Of a stretch of DNA of 38,782 nt, positions 25,573 through 33,482 are shown piece after piece. Under the pieces are notes generated by a model. That model did no database searches. It was not told the origin of the DNA and saw nothing but the letters and a program-made list of their open reading frames with translations. The DNA comes from Lachnospiraceae bacterium (GTDB taxonomy: Bacteria; Bacillota; Clostridia; Lachnospirales; Lachnospiraceae), in assembly GCA_022769665.1 (NCBI GenBank), contig JALEIR010000026.1, positions 1 to 38,782 on the forward strand, in the 5' to 3' direction. Made by a program: the position numbers and the translations under genes. Positions within the stretch are counted from its first letter, which is position 1, and each line of letters opens with the position of its first letter.

Positions 25573-26394
25573 ATGAAAATAGTAGTGATATTGTTAATCT
25601 GTCTGGCTGTATTTACAGTGCTTTATTTGCTCATGATTATGCCCAGAATGACAGGGAAACCGGACACGGTTCCTTTCAAAGAATGGCTGTATGCACACAG
25701 GGGACTGCATGACAACGCTTCGGATGCACCGGAAAACTCCATGAGAGCATTCCAAAAGGCGGTGGATGCGGGGTACGGTATCGAACTGGATATTCAGATG
25801 ACAAAAGACCATGTTCCTGTTGTGTTCCACGATTTTACCCTGAAAAGAATCTGTGGCGCGGAAGGAAAGGTCTGCGATTATACCTATGAGGAGCTGCAGC
25901 AGTTCAGACTTTGCGATTCCGACCAGACGATTCCGAAGTTTGAGGATGTGCTGAAATGTGTGGATGGGAAAGTGCCACTGATTGTGGAATTAAAAATTGA
26001 AGCAACGGATACTTCCATCTGCCCTGCGGGGGATAAGCTTCTCTCGGAATACAAGGGAATGTACTGCATTGAATCCTTCAATCCTCTGGGGGTATTCTGG
26101 TACAGAAGACATCGGAAGGAGATTGTCAGAGGTCAGCTTTCGGATGCTTTTATAAAGGAAGGAGAATATGTGGGAGCTCTCTATTTCCTGCTTCAGAACC
26201 TGTTGTTCAACTGGCTGGGCAAGCCGGACTTTGTAGCATATAATTGCAAATACCCTCAGATGCTATCCCGCAGGCTATGCAGGGGACTTTACCGCAACAC
26301 GGCGGCAGCCTGGACAATCAAAAGCCAAGAGCAGTTGGAGGCGGCGAAAGAGCATTTCGATATCTATATTTTTGACAGCTTTATACCGGATTAA
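25573..26394 (+). CDS. glycerophosphodiester phosphodiesterase, membrane-anchored
   Basis: 273 residues. An N-terminal membrane segment (residues 3-23, VVILLICLAVFTVLYLLMI) is followed by a GDPD barrel. Motifs: 'YAHRGLHDNASDAPENSMRAF' near 41, 'GIELDIQMTKDHVPVVFHD' near 74 (Glu/Asp metal ligands and catalytic His), and 'VPLIVELKIE' near 134. It hydrolyses glycerophosphodiesters from lipid or teichoic-acid turnover to glycerol-3-phosphate and an alcohol. The anchor suggests it works at the outer or inner face of the membrane. A terminator follows it. Confidence 0.93.
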   Translation: MKIVVILLICLAVFTVLYLLMIMPRMTGKPDTVPFKEWLYAHRGLHDNASDAPENSMRAFQKAVDAGYGIELDIQMTKDHVPVVFHDFTLKRICGAEGKVCDYTYEELQQFRLCDSDQTIPKFEDVLKCVDGKVPLIVELKIEATDTSICPAGDKLLSEYKGMYCIESFNPLGVFWYRRHRKEIVRGQLSDAFIKEGEYVGALYFLLQNLLFNWLGKPDFVAYNCKYPQMLSRRLCRGLYRNTAAAWTIKSQEQLEAAKEHFDIYIFDSFIPD

Positions 26395-26402
26395 TAAATA
26401 CG

Positions 26403-26446
26403 GGCCCTGTTTCCAAGAGAGGTTGGAACAGGGCTTGTTTTATTTG
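26403..26446 (+). terminator. Rho-independent terminator
   Basis: GCCCTGTTTCCAA pairs with TTGGAACAGGGC across a 6-base loop, with one extra T bulged, and is followed by TTGTTTTATTT. It ends the MFS/GDPD unit. Confidence 0.8.
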
Positions 26447-26577
26447 TAAAATATATATCAGCATGAAAAATTCAAAAAAATAACTTAAAAAAATGAATCT
26501 GATATAATAAATAAGTAAATACATTTGTAATTTAGCATGAATATCCATAGTTGTAATAATTAGACATGAGGATGAAA

Positions 26578-27291
26578 ATGGAACAGTACCAAATGATTGG
26601 AAAGTTAATCGGATATGTTCGAACAGAGGCAAATATCAGCCAAGATAAGCTTTGCCGCGGTCTTTGTTCACGTACTTTTCTTGCACGGGTGGAAAATGGG
26701 AAAAGGGAATGCGAACAAATATTGTCAGAGGCGCTTCTTCAAAGAGCGGGAGTTGCCTCGGACAGGTTCGTATTCACTGCAAATCCTGAAGAACAAATAT
26801 GGATTATGTGTCGAGAAAAGATGTATCGGGCAGTAGATGTAGGAGATAATGAAAAAGCGAATATTGCCTTTGAAGAATATCAGAAGATATCAGAGCGGAA
26901 TGGAAAAGAAAGAATTATTAGCAATGTTATTAGAAGCATGGGAGATTTCACAACCCGGAATTTCTTTGGAGGAAATCAATAGTGGTAATTTGACCATGAC
27001 GGAGTTTAGTATTGTAAACCCAATAAGTATGATAAACAGTTTTTATTGCATGCGAAAGCACTGACTTTGGGAAATCAGGGAAAGTTGTCATTGGAAAAAA
27101 AGAGAGAAATGTACAGTGAAGCGTTGTATCTGACTCTGCCCCATAAGAAGACGACAAAGGAATTGAGGAAGTGGTATTTTACCATGGCAGAAGTCTCTAG
27201 TGCCAATTCTCTGGCGCAAGCGGAAGATAGGCTTGGAAACGGAGAAAAATATATTGAATTGCTGTATATTGTAAATATTTTGAAGTTAGGG
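26578..27291 (+). pseudogene. XRE/TPR-type transcriptional regulator broken by frameshifts
   Basis: The N-terminal HTH is intact: 'IGKLIGYVRTEANISQDKL', then 'CSRTFLARVENGKRECEQ', 45-50 residues, from ATG 26578 (GAGG at 26568). The frame then breaks near 26905 and continues one frame over as 'LLAMLLEAWEISQPGISLEEI'. It breaks again near 27040 and returns to the first frame as 'LEKKREMYSEALYLTLPHK' and 'AEDRLGNGEKYIELL'. The fragments together read like the helical-repeat body of peptide-responsive HTH regulators. Translation of a whole protein needs at least two shifts, so I call it a pseudogene. Confidence 0.6.
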
Positions 27292-27630
27292 GAATTTCAG
27301 TATTCCATCCTCATGGCTTTCATGGCTTTTGGAGGGCTTATAGGGAGTTCAGTTGCAATGATACCTCAAATTGCCGGGAATATAAAACAGATTTCCAGTG
27401 TTTCAACCTTTTTAATGGGTATGCTTTTGCTTACAGTCAATTTATTCCGAAGTTTGGTTTTATGTGCGGAATATGTATTGTGAGTGGAACTTTGTCCTCA
27501 CTTATTATGGTATATTATTCGACAGAACTATTTGTAAAATGTGAAGAAAGTGAGATAAGATCTGTTTCTGGACATTTTGGTATATTGCATGGATATGACA
27601 GAAATGGTTTCAAAGCCAATAGCCGGAGGA
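27292..27630 (+). pseudogene. fragment of a small multi-span membrane protein (PQ-loop-like?)
   Basis: In the frame ending at 27483 the residues 'FGGLIGSSVAMIPQIAGN' and 'FLMGMLLLTVNLFRSL' form membrane segments, and the Pro-Gln placement resembles SemiSWEET/PQ-loop proteins. A second frame continues with 'SGTLSSLIMVYYSTELF' to 27630, so a frameshift near 27475 may have split one protein. It runs in frame from the remains of the HTH/TPR gene, which suggests a deletion fused the two. The family call is weak. Confidence 0.3.
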
Positions 27631-27771
27631 CTTGATAGAATGGTTGGTCCAATTATTTCGTTGGTATTAATGGGAGTATGTTTTATTGTATGTACCCCTA
27701 TTAATTATAAACTCAAAAAAATGTCCGATGTAAATACGGACAATGTAATGAAAGGGGGTGAAGTAAAATGA
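27595..27771 (+). CDS. small membrane ORF of unknown function
   Basis: About 58 residues from ATG 27595 (27589 and 27604 are also possible). One strong hydrophobic segment, 'VGPIISLVLMGVCFIVCTPI', is followed by a basic then polar tail. No recognised family. Its last codons contain the GGGGGTG ribosome binding site of the next ORF, and its stop overlaps that ATG. It may be a fragment of a larger decayed membrane protein. Confidence 0.3.
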   Translation: MTEMVSKPIAGGLDRMVGPIISLVLMGVCFIVCTPINYKLKKMSDVNTDNVMKGGEVK

Positions 27772-27872
27772 AGTATGTAATTATTACGAAAAAGGAAACT
27801 GTTCGTAGCCTGAAAGAAAGAACATTTTGTTTTTCTTGCGGGTGTTTCCAGTACTTTTCTGGTATTATTTAG
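27768..27872 (+). CDS. 34-residue Cys-containing peptide or decayed membrane-protein start
   Basis: ATG 27768 overlaps the preceding stop (ATGA) and is preceded by AAAGGGGGTG, a very good site. The product is 34 residues: a basic N-terminal half and an aromatic C-terminal half with three Cys (FCFSCGCFQYF). It could be a small secreted or signal peptide next to a peptide-type HTH regulator. However, a one-base change near 27828 would instead give a hydrophobic segment (VFLAGVSSTFLVLFS), so it may be the broken start of a membrane protein. Unresolved. Confidence 0.3.
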   Translation: MKYVIITKKETVRSLKERTFCFSCGCFQYFSGII

Positions 27873-28101
27873 TTATCATCAAGGTAATTTATTGATAAGG
27901 TGATTCATATTCCTGGTGGCCTTTGGAAAGTTGAATTTTATGCTGGATGAGAGCAGATAGCCGATAAAATTCTCTCAATGCCATATGGGATAGTCTTATA
28001 TGTAACCCCGACTCCAAAAGAAAAGGAGAGTAGGGGTGTTTTATGTAAAGAGACGAGGAATGCAATCACTTACTTTTTGATGCCTTTACTAATTACATGA
28101 T
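27873..28101 (+). other. non-coding or decayed stretch before the glycan operon
   Basis: No intact gene. One frame reads as protein-like segments ('HIPGGLWKVEFYAG' and 'ADKILSMPYGIVLYVTPTP') interrupted by an in-frame TGA, which suggests more remains of the decayed island. A hairpin terminator lies at 28005-28043. Confidence 0.4.
28005..28043 (+). terminator. probable terminator of the decayed island
   Basis: ACCCCGACTCC and GGAGAGTAGGGGT form a stem with a small bulge around an A-rich loop, followed by GTTTTAT. The T-run is short. Confidence 0.5.
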
Positions 28102-28129
28102 TTGTGATAAAATCAAAAAAGTTTATACT
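28102..28129 (+). promoter_or_regulatory. promoter of the glycan operon
   Basis: TTGTGA at 28102-28107 and TATACT at 28124-28129 with a 16-base spacer, 22 bases before the GT2 ATG at 28152. It fits transcription of all seven downstream genes with a very short leader. Confidence 0.5.
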
Positions 28130-28151
28130 TTGAAAGACGGAGTATTTGGAA

Positions 28152-28838
28152 ATGACAGTTGGTTTGTGTTTGATTACCTGGAATGAACTGGAAGGATGTG
28201 AGCATGATGTGCCTTTGATTGACAGAAGTCAGTTTGACCAGGTCTATTGTATAGACGGCGGAAGTACTGACGGAACCGTTGAGTATTTGCAGGAACAGGG
28301 CATCGAGGTGTATCGCCAGACCGCCAAAGGTCTGAATCAGGCGTGCAAGGATGGGGCAAACTTCTGCAAGTGTGATGCGTTTGTGTTCTTTCATCCGAAG
28401 GGTTCGATTCCCGTGGAGGATACTTACAAGTTCAGAGAGTTATACGAGCAGGGTTATGAATTTATAGTAGGCAGCCGTATGATGAAGGAGAGCCACAACG
28501 AAGAGGATGACAAGCTGTTGAAACCCCGCAAATGGTTTGTACTGGGGCTGGGACTGGCGGCGAAGATTCTGTTCAAAAAGGAAGGTAACACCATTTGGGA
28601 TTCCTTACACGGATTCCGTGGCATGACGGTTGAAGCGTTCAAAAAATGCGATATTTCCGATATGAGTCCTTCAGTGGATATTGAGATGGTATGCCGCAGT
28701 TATAAGTTAAAACTCAAACGAATAGAGTTCCCTACCACAGAGAGACCCAGAATTGCAGGAGAGACCCATTTTAAGGCTTATTCCACAGGCAAGAAATTGT
28801 TGAAATATCTGTTTTGGGAGATAGGAAGAAAAGGATAA
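28152..28838 (+). CDS. family 2 glycosyltransferase, unusual DxD region
   Basis: 228 residues. The GT-A nucleotide-binding start is clear: VGLCLITWNELEGCE at 3-17 and YCIDGGSTDGT at 32-42. Where Dpm1/ArnC-like enzymes have the metal-binding DxD (about residue 80), this protein reads FVFFHPKGSIP. The remainder ('GSRMMKES', 'DSLHGFRGMTVEAFKK', 'DIEMVCRSYKLKLKRIEFP') is normal for polyprenyl-phosphate sugar transferases. There are no C-terminal membrane helices. It heads a seven-gene operon and probably loads a sugar onto a lipid carrier for the two small flippase-like proteins that follow. Confidence 0.85.
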   Translation: MTVGLCLITWNELEGCEHDVPLIDRSQFDQVYCIDGGSTDGTVEYLQEQGIEVYRQTAKGLNQACKDGANFCKCDAFVFFHPKGSIPVEDTYKFRELYEQGYEFIVGSRMMKESHNEEDDKLLKPRKWFVLGLGLAAKILFKKEGNTIWDSLHGFRGMTVEAFKKCDISDMSPSVDIEMVCRSYKLKLKRIEFPTTERPRIAGETHFKAYSTGKKLLKYLFWEIGRKG

Positions 28839-28841
28839 ATT

Positions 28842-29201
28842 ATGATACAGTCTTTGAAACAGAACAAAATCGGGATTCTTCTGATGATAGGGTCCAGTAT
28901 CTGTGTGTGCATCGGACAACTGTTATGGAAGCTTTCTACCACAGGTTCCCTGTGGCTTTTGCTTTTGGGCTTCGGACTCTACGGAATCGGGGCATTACTG
29001 ATGATTGTAGCCTACAAGTTTGGTAAGGTATCCATTTTGCAGCCTCTGCTTAGCCTGAACTATGTGCTGAGTATTGTACTTGGGGCAACCGTTTTAAAAG
29101 AGACGATTACGACGGTCAAAGTCATCGGTGTCCTGGTAATCATTGCCGGCGTCCTCCTGATTGCAGGAGGAGATAAGGAGGAACTGGATGCTTCCGTATA
29201 G
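28842..29201 (+). CDS. small EamA/SMR-type half-transporter 1 (ArnE/F-like)
   Basis: 119 residues, four membrane segments, AAAGGA seven bases before ATG 28842. The pattern 'SSICVCIGQLLWKLS', 'GLYGIGALLMIVAYKFGKVSILQPLLSLNYVLSIVLGATVLKE' and 'VIGVLVIIAGVLLIAGG' is that of EamA/SMR half-size proteins. Those that come in tandem pairs next to a polyprenyl-phosphate glycosyltransferase, such as ArnE/ArnF, flip lipid-linked sugars across the membrane. It overlaps the second copy by 14 bases. Confidence 0.85.
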   Translation: MIQSLKQNKIGILLMIGSSICVCIGQLLWKLSTTGSLWLLLLGFGLYGIGALLMIVAYKFGKVSILQPLLSLNYVLSIVLGATVLKETITTVKVIGVLVIIAGVLLIAGGDKEELDASV

Positions 29202-29538
29202 TATAATTCTGGCGATGACTGTGATGGGTTCCGTGGCCAGCCTTTTCCTGAAGGAGGCTTCCGGTTCCTTAAAAGGTGATAATATTGTTCAAATCTTTCT
29301 GAACCTGTTAAAGAATTCCAGCCTTTATCTGGGTGGGTTTTTGTATGTGGCTGCAGCACTTTTAAACATATATGTGCTGGGTGTGATGGATTATTCGAGA
29401 GTATTGCCGCTTACAGCCTTTACCTATGTGTGGACCATGTTTTTGGCCCGCATCCGGCTGAAGGAACCTCTCAGTGCCCGAAAAATTATCGGGGTGTGTC
29501 TGGTGGTTCTGGGAGCGGTTCTGGTTTCCGGAACATGA
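29188..29538 (+). CDS. small EamA/SMR-type half-transporter 2 (ArnE/F-like)
   Basis: 116 residues from ATG 29188 after AAGGAGG located inside the preceding gene. Four membrane segments: 'IILAMTVMGSVASLFLKEA', 'LYLGGFLYVAAALLNIYVLGVMDYSRVLPLTAFTYVWTMFLA', 'ARKIIGVCLVVLGAVLV'. It is similar in layout but not identical to its partner, which fits a heterodimer. Together they are the likely flippase of the lipid-linked sugar made by the GT2. Confidence 0.85.
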   Translation: MLPYSIILAMTVMGSVASLFLKEASGSLKGDNIVQIFLNLLKNSSLYLGGFLYVAAALLNIYVLGVMDYSRVLPLTAFTYVWTMFLARIRLKEPLSARKIIGVCLVVLGAVLVSGT

Positions 29539-29554
29539 TGGGAGCTTAGATAAT

Positions 29555-31258
29555 ATGACAAAAAAAATTCGGTTTCATTGGAAATGTATCATCCCATTGA
29601 TGCATTTCCTTCTCTCTTTTTTCTATGAAAGAAGTATTCTGCATTTTCAATTGGACAAGGACATTATAGCATCCGTGGCTATGAACGATACATTCAGCGA
29701 CACCGCCGAGAGAGTCATGGGATATGTAATTGCCAAAGTTTTCGCCGCATTGATGATTTTTTTCCTCTGGCAATTGATTTTCTATGTAATTTCCCATTGG
29801 AAAGAGAAACAAAATATTCGTATATTTACTATAATGACGGTAGTGGGACTAATCTGTGTCCTTTGCATGTGGCCGGATCCTTTTTTGGCCAGCGAGGACA
29901 ATCTGATGACCTATTCGTATGCTATTCGCCTTTGGCCCGAGTATTGGCACAGTGCTTATACAAGCTGTGTGTATACCGCTATGCTTATGGTAGTACCGCA
30001 CCCTGTCTTTATCAGCGTCTTTCAGTGGATTTTCTCCGTTTTTGCCGTCGGCTACTTCTACAACCGTGTGGCAGACAGTCCCGTGCTTCGGGGAAAGGGG
30101 AAATACCTGACCTTTGCGGTGCTTTTGCTTCCTGAGACATATACGCTGTTTACCAATCCCTATCGGACAGAGCTGTATGCCCTGCTCTGCATGTTTGCGG
30201 TGGCACAGACTGCCATGGATATTCTGGACGGCAGGAAGCGCAGTCCTCTCCAAAAGTTTGGTATTATGGTTTTGTGTGCTTTTATCGGAGTTTGGAGAAC
30301 AGAGGGAATTATACTTGGAATTCTTCTATACCTGATTCGACTGTTGTTTGTTGATAAGCACAGCCTGAAGAAATCTCTGTTGCTTTTTGCGGGCTTTCTA
30401 CTTATCTGGGGCGTGATTCTGGTACCCCAGAAATTGGGAGATAAGAAGTATTACGGTAAGGATTATTCCTTTATCAATTCCTTTCCAACCCTGCAGAATA
30501 TGTTGAATGCATCTAATGCAAATCTCTCTTATGAGGGCGTGGAGGAGGATTTGGAGGCAATCTCCAAAATCACACCCATTGAATTGATACAGATTGGCGG
30601 CATGGATGGCTATCGCAGATACAACTATGCCAACGGACGCGGGGATATCAATCAGAGCCTTGCGGATGAGGCTACAGGAAAAGCATATACCGGGGCATAT
30701 TACCGGATGGTGCTTCACAATCTGCCTATTTATGCAAGGACCCAGATTACGATGTTGGCACATGCCATCAGACTGGTACCGGGTGTCTATGTGGAATATC
30801 CAAAAGAGTGGGTAGGAGAGAATCTTCCCGGGTGGAAGCTGGAGATTTGGGACATCGGAAGAGAGGATCTTCAGACAGTGCCGGGTTATGCTGCCTGGGT
30901 CGGGAATCCGGTTCATCAATGGGTGTCCCAAGCTGTCCGTGGTATTGTTGCGTCGGTGGATAATATGATGAGCAGGATTTGGTTCTATACAGCGCTGTTG
31001 ATCCTGATTCCATTGGCTGAGATTTTCCTTTTCTTCAAGGAGTTTATTGCTTTCTGTAAAAAGAAAAAGAATGTATTTGGGCTGGCAGCCATTGCTTTTG
31101 TATTACTGGGACAGGCGGCAGCAATAGTACTGGTAATGCCGGCAGGTATGCTGGTATATCTGCATGCTTACTATTATTGTTCGATGATTTTATGCATTGT
31201 ATATATTCTGAATCGGATGCAGACGAAAGGGAATTTGCAGGAGGATGTTTTGCGTTGA
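29555..31258 (+). CDS. large multi-span membrane protein, GT-C-like glycosyltransferase
   Basis: 567 residues from ATG 29555 (GGGAG upstream); a longer frame from 29474 overlaps the half-transporter. About 11-13 membrane segments. After the first pair is a loop with acidic residues, 'CMWPDPFLASEDNLMTYSYA', the place where GT-C enzymes (PMT, GtrII, ArnT type) keep their catalytic acid. A long hydrophilic loop lies at about residues 300-400. GT-C enzymes use polyprenyl-phosphate sugars on the outer membrane face, so it is the expected user of the flipped donor. The family is inferred from layout. The stop overlaps the TTG start of the next gene. Confidence 0.65.
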   Translation: MTKKIRFHWKCIIPLMHFLLSFFYERSILHFQLDKDIIASVAMNDTFSDTAERVMGYVIAKVFAALMIFFLWQLIFYVISHWKEKQNIRIFTIMTVVGLICVLCMWPDPFLASEDNLMTYSYAIRLWPEYWHSAYTSCVYTAMLMVVPHPVFISVFQWIFSVFAVGYFYNRVADSPVLRGKGKYLTFAVLLLPETYTLFTNPYRTELYALLCMFAVAQTAMDILDGRKRSPLQKFGIMVLCAFIGVWRTEGIILGILLYLIRLLFVDKHSLKKSLLLFAGFLLIWGVILVPQKLGDKKYYGKDYSFINSFPTLQNMLNASNANLSYEGVEEDLEAISKITPIELIQIGGMDGYRRYNYANGRGDINQSLADEATGKAYTGAYYRMVLHNLPIYARTQITMLAHAIRLVPGVYVEYPKEWVGENLPGWKLEIWDIGREDLQTVPGYAAWVGNPVHQWVSQAVRGIVASVDNMMSRIWFYTALLILIPLAEIFLFFKEFIAFCKKKKNVFGLAAIAFVLLGQAAAIVLVMPAGMLVYLHAYYYCSMILCIVYILNRMQTKGNLQEDVLR

Positions 31259-32469
31259 AAAGATATGATTATCTGATTTTGGGGGCAGGGCCCGCGGGTC
31301 TGACCTTTGCTAATTTATTACAGAAGAAAGCACCTGATAAGACTTATCTGGTCCTGGAAAAGGAGGATACTGCAGGTGGGCTGTGCCGTTCCCGGAATGT
31401 GGATGGTTCCGCCCTTGATATTGGCGGCGGTCATTTCCTGGATGTGAGACGTCCCAAAGTCAACAGCTTCCTGTTCGGCTTTATGCCGGAGGAAGAGTGG
31501 AATCTCTTTGACAGAGACTCTCGGATTGACATGGGAGACTACGAAATCGGTCATCCTTTCGAGGCAAATATCTGGCAGATGCCCCAGGAGGAACAGGTTA
31601 AGTATCTAAAGTCTATTGCAGTGGCGGGCTGTAACCTGAACACGCCGATGCCGGAGAAATTTATTGACTGGATTACATGGAAGCTGGGTGATAAGGTGGC
31701 TGAAGCCTATATGCTTCCTTATAACGGAAAGATGTTTGGCGGAGAGTTGGATTCCCTCGGCACTTACTGGCTGAATAAGTTGCCCAATGTTTCCTTTGAG
31801 GAGACATTGCTCAGCTGCCTCAACAGAAAGCCTTACGGAACCCAGCCCGGCCATGCCAGGTTTTATTATCCAAAGGCGTTCGGCTACGGAGAATTGTGGG
31901 AGCGCATGGGCAGGGCCCTGGGGGAGAATATTTTGTACAATAAGGCTGTGACTGAGATGAATGTGGCTGATAAGACGGTTACATGCAGTGACGGAAGCAG
32001 TTACGGGGCAGAGAGAATCATTACCACCATTCCATGGAGAAGCATAAAGTCCTTTTCGGGCTGCGACCGTGAGATTGTTTCATCCATCGCCGGACTGAAG
32101 TCTACCGGTACCGAAATTCGGTATGTTCCTGAAAATCTGGATACCAAGGCCCATTGGATTTATGTGCCTGATGAGAAAATATCCTATCACAGAATTTTGG
32201 TAAGACATAATTTTTGTACCAACAGCAGAGGCTATTGGACTGAAACGAACCTGAACCGGGTAACGGAGGAACCAAACGAATATACTTTTGCCAATGAATA
32301 CACTTATCCTCTGAATACCATAGACAAACCGGTGATTATGGAGAAACTGTTGTCCTACATGAAGCAACAATCTGTTTTCGGTTTGGGCAGATGGGGAGAA
32401 CATGAGCATTACAACTCCGACCTGACGGTTGAAAAAGCCATGAACCTGTTTGAACAGCTGGTTGGTTAG
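31255..32469 (+). CDS. FAD protein, UDP-galactopyranose mutase-like
   Basis: 404 residues from TTG 31255 (AGGAGG at 31239-31244, stop of the previous gene overlapped). N-terminal Rossmann motif DYLILGAGPAGLTFANLL, followed by 'EKEDTAGGLCRS' and 'LDIGGGHFLDVRRPKV', the pattern of the UDP-galactopyranose mutase/protoporphyrinogen-oxidase-like flavoproteins. In a glycan operon a mutase that makes furanose sugar nucleotides is likely, but the substrate-binding Arg/Tyr set was not verified. The N-terminus depends on the unusual TTG start. Confidence 0.75.
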   Translation: MKRYDYLILGAGPAGLTFANLLQKKAPDKTYLVLEKEDTAGGLCRSRNVDGSALDIGGGHFLDVRRPKVNSFLFGFMPEEEWNLFDRDSRIDMGDYEIGHPFEANIWQMPQEEQVKYLKSIAVAGCNLNTPMPEKFIDWITWKLGDKVAEAYMLPYNGKMFGGELDSLGTYWLNKLPNVSFEETLLSCLNRKPYGTQPGHARFYYPKAFGYGELWERMGRALGENILYNKAVTEMNVADKTVTCSDGSSYGAERIITTIPWRSIKSFSGCDREIVSSIAGLKSTGTEIRYVPENLDTKAHWIYVPDEKISYHRILVRHNFCTNSRGYWTETNLNRVTEEPNEYTFANEYTYPLNTIDKPVIMEKLLSYMKQQSVFGLGRWGEHEHYNSDLTVEKAMNLFEQLVG

Positions 32470-32483
32470 AAAGGACCTGTGAT

Positions 32484-33482
32484 ATGTGGGAATGTGAATA
32501 TGCAAAGGAACCGGTTGACTATAAGCTTTTAGGGCTTCGGTTTCTTCGAAAAATATGGATTGTAGCAGTTTCTGCGGTGGTGGGCTGCATACTGGTAGCA
32601 GGGCTGTATTATGCAGTGAAGATGATTCAAAACGGTGGTCGGATTTATCAGGCGGACAGCTTGTTCTACCTGAACCTTGGACAGGACGACACCGGAAAGA
32701 ATTATGACTATTATAATTACTATACCTGGAATGAAATCATAGACGGAGATTTTTTTGCGGATGGAATCTATGAAAACATGGGAGGCAGGCTGACAAAGGA
32801 CGAAATCCGGGAGGCGGTGAGTGCCAGTGTTGAGTATGATCCCAGATACCTGATTGTCAGCTGTAGAACCCATTCCGCGGAACTTTCTCTGGAATTGGCT
32901 AGGGCTGTGGAACCACTGTTACCCGGCTTTGTGGATACCAGAAAGGAATTTGAATCCGTAGAACTTACCCGGGCAGCAGATGAGGTAAAGGACAGCACCG
33001 ATATCAGACTGCTCAATGCCTGCGGTCTGGGCGTTTTCCTGGGAGTTTTCTTTTCAGTATTGGGAATTTTGATTGTACTTACCCTGGATACTTCTGTTTA
33101 TTTGCCTGTGACTTTGGAGAGAAGATATCATCTTGTGACTCTCGGGGCTCCTTTTATGTCTGAGTTTTCTTCTAATCTGGAATATATGCTTGGAAAAGCG
33201 AAAAAAATTGCAGTTGTCTATACGGATGTCCCGGTTCCGGTGAAAGAAATGGACGGTCTATCTGTTGTGATTTGTGAGAACCCGGTTGAAAAACCGGAAG
33301 AACTTATGAAAATCCGGGAATGTGATGCGGTGGTACTTTGCGTGAAGGCTGCCGGCAAAAACGGGAAGAGAATAGAACGTTGCCTGGAGCAGCTTGCCAG
33401 ACAGGATATTGCTGTTACCGCCACAGTGCTGGCGGAAGCAGATGAGAAGTTAATTAATGCTTATTACGGGAGCAAAAAATGA
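32484..33482 (+). CDS. Wzz-like chain-length protein with degenerate BY-kinase-like tail
   Basis: 332 residues, AAAGGA before ATG 32484. Membrane segments at about 22-46 and 178-200 bracket an outside loop (50-177), the Wzz/YveK layout that sets polysaccharide length. The tail (about 215-332, inside) follows the order of CpsD/CapB tyrosine kinases: 'LGAPFMSEFSSNLEYMLGKAKKIAVVYTD', 'DAVVLCVKAAGKNGKRIERCLEQL', 'ATVLAEADEKLINAYYG'. However, the Walker A loop (GEGKS type) after 'KKIAV' is absent, and no C-terminal Tyr cluster exists. It is probably a non-catalytic regulator or partner domain. The stop overlaps epsG by four bases. Confidence 0.8.
   Translation: MWECEYAKEPVDYKLLGLRFLRKIWIVAVSAVVGCILVAGLYYAVKMIQNGGRIYQADSLFYLNLGQDDTGKNYDYYNYYTWNEIIDGDFFADGIYENMGGRLTKDEIREAVSASVEYDPRYLIVSCRTHSAELSLELARAVEPLLPGFVDTRKEFESVELTRAADEVKDSTDIRLLNACGLGVFLGVFFSVLGILIVLTLDTSVYLPVTLERRYHLVTLGAPFMSEFSSNLEYMLGKAKKIAVVYTDVPVPVKEMDGLSVVICENPVEKPEELMKIRECDAVVLCVKAAGKNGKRIERCLEQLARQDIAVTATVLAEADEKLINAYYGSKK

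Noticed and set aside
27595..27872. An AgrB/AgrD-type quorum-sensing pair
   Set aside because: The membrane ORF lacks the conserved His/Cys protease residues of AgrB, and the small ORF lacks the AgrD layout. The frames are also broken.
28385..28405. A tRNA T-arm-like string (GGTTCGATTCCC)
   Set aside because: It lies inside the GT2 coding sequence and encodes its HPKGSIP segment. No acceptor, D or anticodon arm fits around it.
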